This document shows, piece by piece, positions 33,597 through 41,339 of a DNA stretch of 50,037 nt. The stretch is from JAVWMQ01 sp036637375. Its GTDB lineage: Bacteria; Bacillota; Clostridia; Peptostreptococcales; Anaerovoracaceae. The translations under genes were made by a program, and so were the position numbers. The stretch is from assembly GCA_036637375.1 (NCBI GenBank), contig JAVWMQ010000007.1, forward strand, positions 1 through 50,037. The letters are read 5' to 3'. Each line of letters begins with the position of its first letter. Position 1 is the first letter of the stretch. The notes under the pieces are model-generated. The model was not told where the DNA came from and made no database searches. It saw only the letters and a list, made by a program, of their open reading frames with translations.

Positions 33597-33843
33597 TTTT
33601 TTGCAAAAAACTTTTTTGTCAATAAATGTTGAAAAATCAACAAGAATAGCGTGGTATATCAAAAAAACCACAAAAAAATAACCAAAAAATGGAAAATACA
33701 AAAAATATATATTTGTATGTGATATGTTTTGCGATATACGAAAGGTAATATAGAAAAAACGATATATAGCTAATATATATCATATTTTAAAAATAAAGGT
33801 TAACGAAAGTTTTATTAACGAAAGTTTTTAGGGAGGTAAAATC
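33597..33843 (+). other. Long AT-rich leader before the interrupted surface-protein gene
   Basis: The 331-base space 33513-33843 holds the terminator above and then about 250 bases of very AT-rich sequence without a coding signal. It has several TATATA-like stretches, none with a clear -35, and ends in a 15-base-period tandem repeat and the GGGAGG ribosome site. Its base composition is more AT-rich than neighbouring spacers, and the length suggests regulation of the surface gene. Confidence 0.55.
33800..33828 (+). repeat. Tandem direct repeat TTAACGAAAGTTTT (two copies)
   Basis: Identical 14-mers at 33800-33813 and 33815-33828, period 15, ending a few bases before GGGAGG (33831-33836) and the ATG at 33844. 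Position suggests an operator or an RNA-level element. Confidence 0.75.
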
Positions 33844-33954
33844 ATGAGACAGAAACATAAGAGAAAGATGTTGGCTGTACTGCTAACCATGGTGCTACTT
33901 ATAAGTGGAATACCAATGACAGCATTTGCAGCTCCACCATCTGGATACGGAGAT

Positions 33955-34185
33955 GGATGTTCAGTCGAAGCTGAACATTAAAATAACCATAATGATGAAT
34001 GTGGTTATAAAGAAGGGATTGTAGGAGAACCTTGTAATCACCAACACGATGACGCTTGTGGCGGAAATGTGCCAGAAGGCGTTTGTAATCACCAAGAGCA
34101 TAATGATGCTTGCGGATTCAAAGAAGCACAAGAAGGAAGCCCATGTAATTTCAAACATGTCCATGACAAAACTTGTGGAGGCGAA
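33955..34185 (+). repeat. Four degenerate Cys/His coding repeats
   Basis: Four units of roughly C-x-H-x-x-H-(N/D)-D-x-C-G lie in the interrupted surface gene: HNDECGY, CNHQHDDACGG, CNHQEHNDACGF and CNFKHVHDKTCGG, with period about 17-20 codons. Regular Cys and His spacing suggests metal binding. The first stop codon falls in unit one. Confidence 0.7.
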
Positions 34186-34996
34186 GTGGATAACCCTGGA
34201 GAACCAGCATTACCAGCTGCACCAGATAAACCACAAAAAGCACCTCCAACTGGGGCTGAAAGCGAGGTTGTTACAGTAATAAACAATATCGTAGATCCGA
34301 CATTTGACCAAAGAGATACAAGGAGATTTGAATTTACACTAACTCCTACATGGGTTCCAGATAATAATGAACCAACTCTAGATGCCGAGGGGAATCCAGT
34401 TTTGATCCCAGATGCAATTCAAGAAGCTAAAGTTAGACTTGGAGCAGGGGAGCAAATGGATGTTTATGTCGGAGGACCTGGGAGAGATGTTAAAGTAGAA
34501 TTGACAGGGATTGTATATAAGGATGCTAATGGATCTGAACAGGTTAGACCATTTAATGAACCTTCAGGACCTAACAAAACTTAGAAAGATGTTAAATTCT
34601 CAGCTGATGGCGGAGAGCTAACAGATGGCAGAGTTGCCCAAACACATTCAGGTGGTGTTGTTGAATATACTGTCACTAGAACCGTAAGGGACTTGACTGT
34701 TGATCTAAAATGGTTTGGAGCTAATGCTGGAGATATTCCAAAATTAGACTATAACCTAAGCAATAATGTATCACTATCTTTTAAGGTTGATGGAGAAACA
34801 AGAATATACAAAATATCTGATATGAATCTAGAAGTACTTAAAAATGAAGAAAAACTACAGACAATAAAAATTAAAGACTTTCCAATAACAGATCCAGTAA
34901 CTGGTGATTATATGAATTATGGAGTATTGAACCAGGATATGAGAATAGCTGGAGATAATGTTATTCACCTTGATGTTGATGGAACTAAAGTAGTGC

Positions 34997-35026
34997 CATA
35001 TAGACAGAATACATATAGACAGAACA
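34997..35026 (+). repeat. In-frame 15-base tandem duplication
   Basis: CATATAGACAGAATA (34997-35011) is followed directly by CATATAGACAGAACA (35012-35026), duplicating five codons (YRQNT) in the surface protein. One base differs, so it is a recent slippage-type expansion that keeps frame. Confidence 0.8.
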
Positions 35027-36113
35027 CATTTATAGTAAACGGAATAGATAGATTAGAACTTCATTACTCAAAGATTCCAGTAATTAATGGTTTTAAAACT
35101 ATTAATGGTAGAGAAGTAAAAGACGAAAAATTTAATTTCGTAATCGAAAAGGTAAACGAAAAGTTTGAATCAATTGGTGGTGAAACTAGAATCGTTCAAA
35201 ATGACGGAACTGGGAAAATAGAGTTTGACCCTATAATCGGAAAAAATCTTAACGAGGGAGCAACAACAACATATTACTACAAGATTTATGAACCAAAAGC
35301 AGATGGATACAAAGTTAATAACAAAGTTTACCATGTTACATACAATATAACTAGAAGCGCAGGCACAGGATCAGACAGCTTCCAGCACACTTGTACATAT
35401 TCAATTACAGGGGGAGACCCAGTTGCAGTAAATGGAGCTATCTTTGACAACATTAAAGAAGAGCCAGTAAATCCACCACCAGTAATTGTGGATCAAACAG
35501 GAAGCTTAACAATTAGCAAACAGGTTAATGGAACTGCAGCAGATAAAGACAAAGACTTTGAATTCAAGGTAAACATTGGTACTATTACAGCAGCAAATCC
35601 TTCTTACACTTACACAGGTAGTAAGAGTGGTACAATTAGAAGTGGTGAAATTATCAAGTTAAAACATGGAGAAAGCATCACAATTAGTGGAATTAAGGTT
35701 GGAACAAACTATCAGGTTATTGAAGTTAGAGCAAATCAAGATGGATTTAAAACTACTTCAATTGGGGATGTTGGAAATATTATTCAAGGTAATATGACAG
35801 CAGCCTTTGTAAACACCAACACAGGCGATGATGAAGGTACACCGCAAGAAAAACCAGATAAACCAGACAATCCACAAGATAAGCCAGAAGATCCAGAAGG
35901 AAAACCTGAATCAAAACCAGAAAACAATAATAATGACGGAACAGCTCAGGGAAACAAAGATGAAACACCTCAAACAGGAGATGACATGAATCTTGCATTA
36001 TGGATGATGTTGTTAGTAGCATCTGGCGGAGTAGGAACTTTTGCACTAAGAAAAAAAGCTAAATAAAAGTAAGGAATATTTACATATATAAAGTGTAAAA
36101 CCTCTCATAAAAC

Positions 36114-36157
36114 GTAAAAAGAATTCTATTGATTAAGGTCAAAAGAATTCTTTTTAC
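36114..36157. terminator. Bidirectional terminator between the surface gene and the GGDEF gene
   Basis: A perfect 14-bp stem (36114-36127 with 36144-36157) with a 16-base loop. T5 in the 3' arm and A5 in the 5' arm allow use from both strands. It separates convergent genes. Confidence 0.82.
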
Positions 36158-36171
36158 TATGTTGAAATTAT

Positions 36172-37605
36172 TTATTTACGGAATATGAAACCACCATTTT
36201 TTTGAGATTTTACTTGGTACATTAGGGCATCAGCTTCGTCAATAAGGGCTTGTATATCCTTTTTGGAATCGACGGTAACTATACCCATACTCACATTAAT
36301 TGGATGGTTAATATCGTTTTTATCATGGTTTAGAGAATCAATAAACTCCCTAAACAAATCGTCTGAGCCTGGATCTTTCATTATTCCAACAAACTCATCG
36401 CCACCCCAGCGAGTTATTAATCCATCATCACCAAAATGTTCTTTTGCCTTGCTTGCCACAAATTTAAGCACTGAATCTCCAAAAATATGGCCGTTCTTGT
36501 CATTAATCTCCTTGAATTTATCAACATCAATGACAAATAGATATCCACCATTGTATTTTAGGTAGTTACGAGGCCTACTTAAATGATCTAAGAAAAATGA
36601 ACGAGATACAGCTTGGGTTAAGTTGTCTGTAAAAGCAACCTTTGAAACAATGTCGTTATGTTGTTTAACGGTATAAAACACAGTAGAAATGATAGCTATA
36701 ATAATAAGAATGATTATTCCAAAATTATTTGCGAATTGATTTTTCACAATTTTATTAATAGCTTTTGTATCTTTCTCAACTATTAGAAATACGTTAAATT
36801 CAGATATATAACGACTGCTTACACAGTGTCCGCCACCTGGAGATGGCACCCAGTTTGTAGCAACGCTAGTAGTGTTTGACAAAACATCATTTTTGATGTC
36901 TTGGTGGTCGCCAGCAAAATAGTCCTTCTTTTCAATCTTTTTGGTAAGTGGATCAATCATAATGTCACCAGATTTGTTAAGCAATAGAACTTTTAGGTCG
37001 TATTCTTTTTCATACTGGGCAATTCTCGGAGCGAGTCTGTCTAAAGTTTTACCAGTTCCTATAACCCCAAGCAATTCACCGTCATTACCAAGGACCTTAG
37101 CGTTAATAAAAATAGTTATTTTATTTGAATTACCTTGATCATAATCAACTACAACTTCTAAGGATTTCTTGCTTTTAATAAAATCATAGTACCAATCATC
37201 TTTTTTGGTGTTGTGGCTAATTTTTCGGTGCAAGCCAGTATGCCTGTAATAGTTTTTGGTTTTTGATGAAACTAAAAAGAATGTATCATACTTATATTCT
37301 TTTTGGTAATGTCTAAGATAATTGGTAAGGCTGTTTATTCCCTTGGGAGTGTTTTCTAGACCATTTCCTAATAAATCTATCAATAAAGCATCGTTGCTCA
37401 TGGTTTTGGAAACAAAAAGAGGGCCAGAAAAAGAACTCAAAAGATCAGAGTGCACTTTTTCGGCAGACAATGTAGAGATGCTCTCTACGTGATGATGCAA
37501 AATAGCAGCCTGAGAGTGATTGTTTATTTGGCTAGTAAACAGAAACCCCACAACAATTATAATTGCAATTATTGTATTGGTTATATAAAGTGTTCGTTTT
37601 TTCAT
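36172..37605 (-). CDS. dCache-sensor diguanylate cyclase (GGDEF)
   Basis: 477 residues: N-terminal helix (about 7-25), extracytoplasmic dCache-type sensor (about 30-290; DDWYYDFIKSKKSLEVVVDY and GELLGVIGTGKTL are typical), second helix (about 293-313), then a GGDEF domain with the intact signature RWGGDEF (GGDEF 401-405). It should make cyclic di-GMP in response to an outside ligand. The RxxD inhibitory site normally five residues before GGDEF is not present, so product inhibition may be absent. No EAL domain is attached. GAGAGG precedes the ATG. Placed between the surface gene and the tRNA as a single-gene unit. Confidence 0.93.
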   Translation of the reverse strand: MKKRTLYITNTIIAIIIVVGFLFTSQINNHSQAAILHHHVESISTLSAEKVHSDLLSSFSGPLFVSKTMSNDALLIDLLGNGLENTPKGINSLTNYLRHYQKEYKYDTFFLVSSKTKNYYRHTGLHRKISHNTKKDDWYYDFIKSKKSLEVVVDYDQGNSNKITIFINAKVLGNDGELLGVIGTGKTLDRLAPRIAQYEKEYDLKVLLLNKSGDIMIDPLTKKIEKKDYFAGDHQDIKNDVLSNTTSVATNWVPSPGGGHCVSSRYISEFNVFLIVEKDTKAINKIVKNQFANNFGIIILIIIAIISTVFYTVKQHNDIVSKVAFTDNLTQAVSRSFFLDHLSRPRNYLKYNGGYLFVIDVDKFKEINDKNGHIFGDSVLKFVASKAKEHFGDDGLITRWGGDEFVGIMKDPGSDDLFREFIDSLNHDKNDINHPINVSMGIVTVDSKKDIQALIDEADALMYQVKSQKNGGFIFRK

Positions 37606-37707
37606 TTGGAAACCTCTCGTTTTAACTCATTTTATTCTATAATAAAAACAAAAAACATTCAATGCATTTGTTATTATTTACAAATGTCGAAAAGGTGCAA
37701 AAATATG

Positions 37708-37736
37708 TTGACAATGGATTCTATGAGTGGTAAACT
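37708..37736 (+). promoter_or_regulatory. Promoter of tRNA-Lys
   Basis: A perfect TTGACA (37708-37713), a 17-base spacer and TAAACT (37731-37736) with a TGG extension. The tRNA begins 30 bases later. Confidence 0.82.
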
Positions 37737-37765
37737 AACAAATGTGTCAATAAAGCACACAATAT

Positions 37766-37841
37766 GCACCATTAGCTCAGCTGGCAGAGCACCTGACTCT
37801 TAATCAGGGTGTCCGGGGTTCGAACCCCCGATGGTGTACCA
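37766..37841 (+). tRNA. tRNA-Lys (anticodon CUU), CCA encoded
   Basis: A 76-base cloverleaf: acceptor GCACCAT pairs with ATGGTGT (G1-U72 wobble), D arm GCTC/GAGC, anticodon stem CCTGA/TCAGG with loop CTCTTAA giving anticodon CTT, T arm CGGGG-TTCGAAC-CCCCG, discriminator A and genomically encoded CCA. Reads AAG lysine codons. Single tRNA with its own promoter and terminator. Confidence 0.97.
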
Positions 37842-37846
37842 AATAG

Positions 37847-37877
37847 AACCCAAAGGCTTAAGGCTTTTGGGTTTTTA
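37847..37877 (+). terminator. Terminator after tRNA-Lys
   Basis: A 12-bp stem including two G-U pairs (37847-37858 with 37862-37873) with a three-base loop, followed by Ts to 37876. Confidence 0.85.
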
Positions 37878-37930
37878 TATTTTGTTTCAAAATAAAAATT
37901 CTAAGAGGAATACAAATAAATATATCAATG

Positions 37931-37970
37931 AATGTCAAAAAAGAAATTAACTGCTTTTTTGACATTTTTA
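37931..37970 (+). terminator. Second, orphan terminator-like hairpin
   Basis: A perfect 13-bp stem (37931-37943 with 37954-37966), 10-base loop, and T run to 37969. It lies between the tRNA terminator and the promoter of the next operon with no gene of its own; it may be a backup terminator or block readthrough. Confidence 0.6.
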
Positions 37971-37981
37971 GTTGCATACAT

Positions 37982-38010
37982 TTGCACTTCTAAGGCATTC
38001 ATAGTATAAT
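37982..38010 (+). promoter_or_regulatory. Promoter of the seven-gene operon
   Basis: TTGCAC (37982-37987), 17-base spacer, perfect TATAAT (38005-38010), 50 bases before the first start codon. No other good promoter was seen in the short gaps that follow, up to 50021. Confidence 0.8.
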
Positions 38011-38059
38011 AATGTATAGTTTATCTACAGAGAGGTTTGTATAGGAGAGTATTAGATTA

Positions 38060-38665
38060 ATGGGAAATATTCATTTGAATGTAAATGTTGAACGAGTTGA
38101 TATACTTATTGCCGTTGGCGTGCTAATTATGGTAATGATTGCTGTAGTTGGTATTTTTGCGTGGTTATCAAGATCTAGCAAACAGTTCAAAGTATTACAA
38201 AACATTGATAGGAATTTAGAAAAGAATTTAGATGGTCAAATTAAGGACAGAAGTGATTCAAAAGTTGAGGTCACAGTAATAAATAACGAAAAAGACAATG
38301 AATATGTAGGTTTTCCTTGTGAGGAAGATTTTGAATATACGGGAAGAAGGCAAATGAGGTCTCAAAGAAGGGGCAAGGTTAGAGCTCAAGAGTGCTCAAA
38401 AGCAAGTAGTCCAATGGAATGCAAGGTTGAGGAACAATTGCAAGAGGATGGTTTTGATACAGCTTGCAAAGAAGCACCAAAAACAAATGTATCTAAGGAC
38501 GAAGGGAGCAATGAACCGATGTTAGATATTGCAGCATTAGTTGCAAAGAATCAATTGGAATTTGAGAAAGAATCCCTAAACAGGGAGAAGAAGGACAAAT
38601 ACAGTATAGGCAAGAGTGGAAGAGTCTATACAGAAGAAGAACTTAATGATCTTATAAATAACTAG
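38060..38665 (+). CDS. Uncharacterised single-span membrane protein
   Basis: 201 residues, not recognised. A short N-terminal stretch precedes one helix at about 14-36, then a hydrophilic, charged cytoplasmic or linker region with a basic patch (RRQMRSQRRGKVRAQ, about 96-110) and acidic flanks. The C-terminus is more ordered looking, with KYSIGKSGRVYTEEELNDLI (about 180-199). No signal peptidase site or lipobox. GGAG is 12 bases before the ATG, slightly far. The next gene, another membrane-anchored unknown, starts 13 bases later, so the two likely act together. Confidence 0.7.
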   Translation: MGNIHLNVNVERVDILIAVGVLIMVMIAVVGIFAWLSRSSKQFKVLQNIDRNLEKNLDGQIKDRSDSKVEVTVINNEKDNEYVGFPCEEDFEYTGRRQMRSQRRGKVRAQECSKASSPMECKVEEQLQEDGFDTACKEAPKTNVSKDEGSNEPMLDIAALVAKNQLEFEKESLNREKKDKYSIGKSGRVYTEEELNDLINN

Positions 38666-38678
38666 AGTGGAGGATATT

Positions 38679-41324
38679 ATGTATTGCACAAAATGTGGGA
38701 AATTTTTGGCGGGAAATGATAAGTTTTGCAGCAATTGTGGAGCTAAAGTTGAAGAAAGCCTAGCTAAGAGTGAACAAGAAAGAATAAAAGTGATTACTCC
38801 GGTAGATGACTTCGTTTGGGATGTAAAAGAATTTCCAAACAGTGCACCGAAGAAAACGGGAGATATTAACTTTGACTGGGGTGCGGATGAATTGTATAAG
38901 CATAGCAGATACAAAAAGGAAGAGGTTGCTTTTTTTGGTAAGAAACAAGAACCAAAGGCAGAACCTGCAATTGATTTGTCAGAAATATCCTTTGAATCAT
39001 TGGCAGATACTTTTAGAAATACAAAGTCAAAGGGCAAACCAAAAGATATTCATGAGGAACGAAAAAATATAGAACCAGAGATTTTGCAGCCGTCAGTTAG
39101 CGTGATGGTTGAGGCTGACGGTGATGTAGAAAAGAAATATGCACCTAAGGAAGACTTAGTTTCAATTTTTGCAGACGAAATTCAAAAGGAAGAGATTGAA
39201 GTAGAACTTCCAAGAGAAACAGTGACTGAAACTGAGACCTTTGACGAAGGGCCAATTATTCATGAACCAAATATGACACCTCCAGATAGAGTGGTTATTG
39301 AGGAAATATTCAAGGCAGAACCTGATGAGGCACCAAAGAAATTTGAAACAATGGTATTTGAAAAAGATCCAGTACCTCAAAAGGTGGTTATTGAGGAAGC
39401 TCCAAAGGTTGAACCTAGAAGACAAGCAACTGCGGCTACAAAAGCTCCAGCAAAAAAATCTTTTTTTGCCAATTTATTTGGTTGGGGAAACAAAAAATCA
39501 GAAGAACCAGTTGTAACTGATGAGGCGGCTATTGATTATAGCAATGTAAGTGCAGAAGATTTCAAAAATCCAAAGTTCCCCGAAACGGAAAATCTTGAAA
39601 TGAAAATGAACTTTGAAAGCACTATTGAACCTGTAAAAGAGGAAGTTGTTAGTGACAATGAACAGAATGTTGCTGATGAATCACTACTTGCAGGAATCAA
39701 AGAAGAATCAAAAGAAATTGATAAATTCTATACATTTAGTAAGAAAAATGAAGAATTCCAAGAACTACTAGATAAAGAATACGAAAGACTAGAACGTAAA
39801 ATTGATAGTGGTGGACTTGAAAGTGATGTGGCCGGATTCATGGATGTGCACACAGGCCCTATGGTAGAAGCTACAAGTCAAATTGAAGAAATGGCTAAAT
39901 CAAGAGAACTATTCTTTAATGACAGTGAATTCTTCAAGGATAGCAACGAAGATGTGCTACCACAGAGAGCTCAAAAACATAGAAACTTTTTTGGCAATGG
40001 GGAAATTTCGACCCCAGGAGATAACAGTGGCTCAGAAAATGATGAGGAAGGTCCCACGTTAATTGAATCCACAGAGAGTTCGGATTTTTGCCAAATTGCT
40101 GATACAAATTGCTCAGAAAATGAAGACGTTTTAGAGACTGAAACATCAGAGAATGGAATCTTACCAGAGATAGTAGACAATCCAGAAGCGGGTGAACCAT
40201 TAGACGAAGCAAAAGAACAAAGTTCAACCATAGATATACCAGAGGAAGTGGCACAGGTTGAAAAGGTTATTGTTACGAAGCTTGACTTACCTCCTCTTGA
40301 GCAAATGGAACTTACAATAGATGACGAGGAAGATTACGGTGATGAAGAGCCAAGTGATGAAGAACCAGAACCTTCTTATGAAGTTGCATCATATATAATT
40401 GAGCCTTCAGAAGCCGAAGAACTAGAACTTACAGTTGAAAAACCTCAGGAAGTTCATGAGCCTATGGAACAAAAGGATCTTTGTGTGGATGGTAAAAGTG
40501 AAAACAATGAGAGTGAAGAAATAGATACTCAGCCACAAAAGGCTCAAGTTATTATTGATCCGGCAGTGTGGAATGAACAGAACAACACAGAAAAAAGAGA
40601 GGTTAGCGAAATCGAATATATTCCAGAAGCTAGCTCTAAAGTAAGGTTTGTTATAGGAACGCTTATTTTGATAATTGTAATTGTTATTGGACTATTAGTA
40701 GTTAGAATAACAATGCCAAACAGTGTTGTTGCGCTGGAAATGGACAAAATTGCAAACAAAGCTTTTTCCCTAGTTGTAAAGGAAGAAAAATCCAAGGAAA
40801 CAATTATATCAGAAAGGTCATCGCTTATTGATGACAAGACTGGGTTAATTCAGTTACAAATTGATAAGAACTACAAAGAGAATATCAAGACAATTAAGTA
40901 TAGCAAAAGCGCAAAATATGAAAAAGGCAAAAAATACACATTTAAAGAATTAAAAAATGCAAAAGATATCCAAAAGAATGAATGGTATAAGGATGTAAAT
41001 GGCAAAGTTCATTACTTTGATGAAGAGATAGTTGGTACTATTATTGCCTTTGAGTCTGAGCGTGTAGCGTTTCACAAGAGCCAGGATGATAGTGTCTTTG
41101 CAATTGTTAAGGCAAAAAGTCCATTGAAACAGGAAATTTTAGGTGAAAAAAATAAAGGTAAAAGTGAGAAATTTGATATTCTAGAAATTGGAGATATTAA
41201 GGTAGCAGGAAACTACTACTACGTGTGGACTATTGAAGATAGGAACAACAAGAGAATTAAAAAAATATACAAGATGAAGGCGGCGGGGCACAAATTGTTG
41301 ATTAGTGAAAGCTCTAATGCATAA
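38679..41324 (+). CDS. Zinc-ribbon membrane protein with long acidic linker
   Basis: 881 residues. The ATG at 38679 follows GGAGG by five bases; an in-frame GTG at 38667 lies inside that ribosome site. An N-terminal zinc ribbon with CTKCGKFL and FCSNCG (within about 3-23) is followed by some 600 residues of Glu/Pro-rich, probably disordered sequence containing a repeated VVIEE motif, then one helix (about 658-680) and about 200 extracytoplasmic residues with Lys-rich and YYVWTIEDRN segments. Zinc ribbon-TM proteins of this kind are common in Firmicutes, mostly unstudied. The whole chain was not recognised. Lies 13 bases after one membrane unknown and 15 before the UPF0182 gene. Confidence 0.75.
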   Translation: MYCTKCGKFLAGNDKFCSNCGAKVEESLAKSEQERIKVITPVDDFVWDVKEFPNSAPKKTGDINFDWGADELYKHSRYKKEEVAFFGKKQEPKAEPAIDLSEISFESLADTFRNTKSKGKPKDIHEERKNIEPEILQPSVSVMVEADGDVEKKYAPKEDLVSIFADEIQKEEIEVELPRETVTETETFDEGPIIHEPNMTPPDRVVIEEIFKAEPDEAPKKFETMVFEKDPVPQKVVIEEAPKVEPRRQATAATKAPAKKSFFANLFGWGNKKSEEPVVTDEAAIDYSNVSAEDFKNPKFPETENLEMKMNFESTIEPVKEEVVSDNEQNVADESLLAGIKEESKEIDKFYTFSKKNEEFQELLDKEYERLERKIDSGGLESDVAGFMDVHTGPMVEATSQIEEMAKSRELFFNDSEFFKDSNEDVLPQRAQKHRNFFGNGEISTPGDNSGSENDEEGPTLIESTESSDFCQIADTNCSENEDVLETETSENGILPEIVDNPEAGEPLDEAKEQSSTIDIPEEVAQVEKVIVTKLDLPPLEQMELTIDDEEDYGDEEPSDEEPEPSYEVASYIIEPSEAEELELTVEKPQEVHEPMEQKDLCVDGKSENNESEEIDTQPQKAQVIIDPAVWNEQNNTEKREVSEIEYIPEASSKVRFVIGTLILIIVIVIGLLVVRITMPNSVVALEMDKIANKAFSLVVKEEKSKETIISERSSLIDDKTGLIQLQIDKNYKENIKTIKYSKSAKYEKGKKYTFKELKNAKDIQKNEWYKDVNGKVHYFDEEIVGTIIAFESERVAFHKSQDDSVFAIVKAKSPLKQEILGEKNKGKSEKFDILEIGDIKVAGNYYYVWTIEDRNNKRIKKIYKMKAAGHKLLISESSNA
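39291..39398 (+). repeat. Repeated coding motif in the acidic linker
   Basis: GTGGTTATTGAGGAA occurs identically at 39291-39305 and 39384-39398 (period 93), each encoding VVIEE followed by a KxEP-type phrase, showing that the linker grew by internal duplication of 31 codons. Confidence 0.65.
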
Positions 41325-41339
41325 GGAGGAAAGAAAAGG

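Larger units (their letters stand above)
33844..36066 (+). pseudogene. Sortase-anchored pilin-like surface protein, reading frame interrupted by two in-frame stops
   Basis: A single frame of 741 codons runs from ATG 33844 (GGGAGG upstream) to TAA 36064-36066 with no frameshift, but has TAA at 33979-33981 (codon 46) and TAG at 34582-34584 (codon 247). In order: signal peptide ending AFA-A, four Cys/His repeats (codons about 39-113), a linker rich in Pro, an unassigned beta region, a pilin-type FctA/Spy0128-like region (about 410-540), a Cna-B-like domain (GSLTISKQVNG, about 556-660), an acidic Pro/Lys/Glu stalk, and a sortase signal ETPQTGDD plus helix plus RKKAK tail. Without readthrough only a 45-residue peptide is made. 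Codon use remains normal on both sides of each stop, so decay is recent or the stops are decoded. No sortase gene is in the window. Confidence 0.85.

Noticed and set aside
34582..34584. TAG read as pyrrolysine
   Set aside because: A second stop in the same frame is TAA, the gene is a wall protein rather than a methylamine methyltransferase, and no pyl genes are in the window.
34693..36066. Treating the last part of the surface gene as an independent gene
   Set aside because: Its first codon is a TTG inside a continuing domain with no ribosome site; the same frame continues upstream to a proper start at 33844.
37450..37803. Plus-strand open frame running through the start of the GGDEF gene and into the tRNA
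   Set aside because: It overlaps the tRNA-Lys and its promoter, and is antisense to the GGDEF start; no ribosome site or protein-like composition.
39291..39398. Coding repeats in the zinc-ribbon gene as a CRISPR or mobile repeat
   Set aside because: The repeats are in frame, only two copies, encode the same peptide and fit internal duplication in a low-complexity linker.
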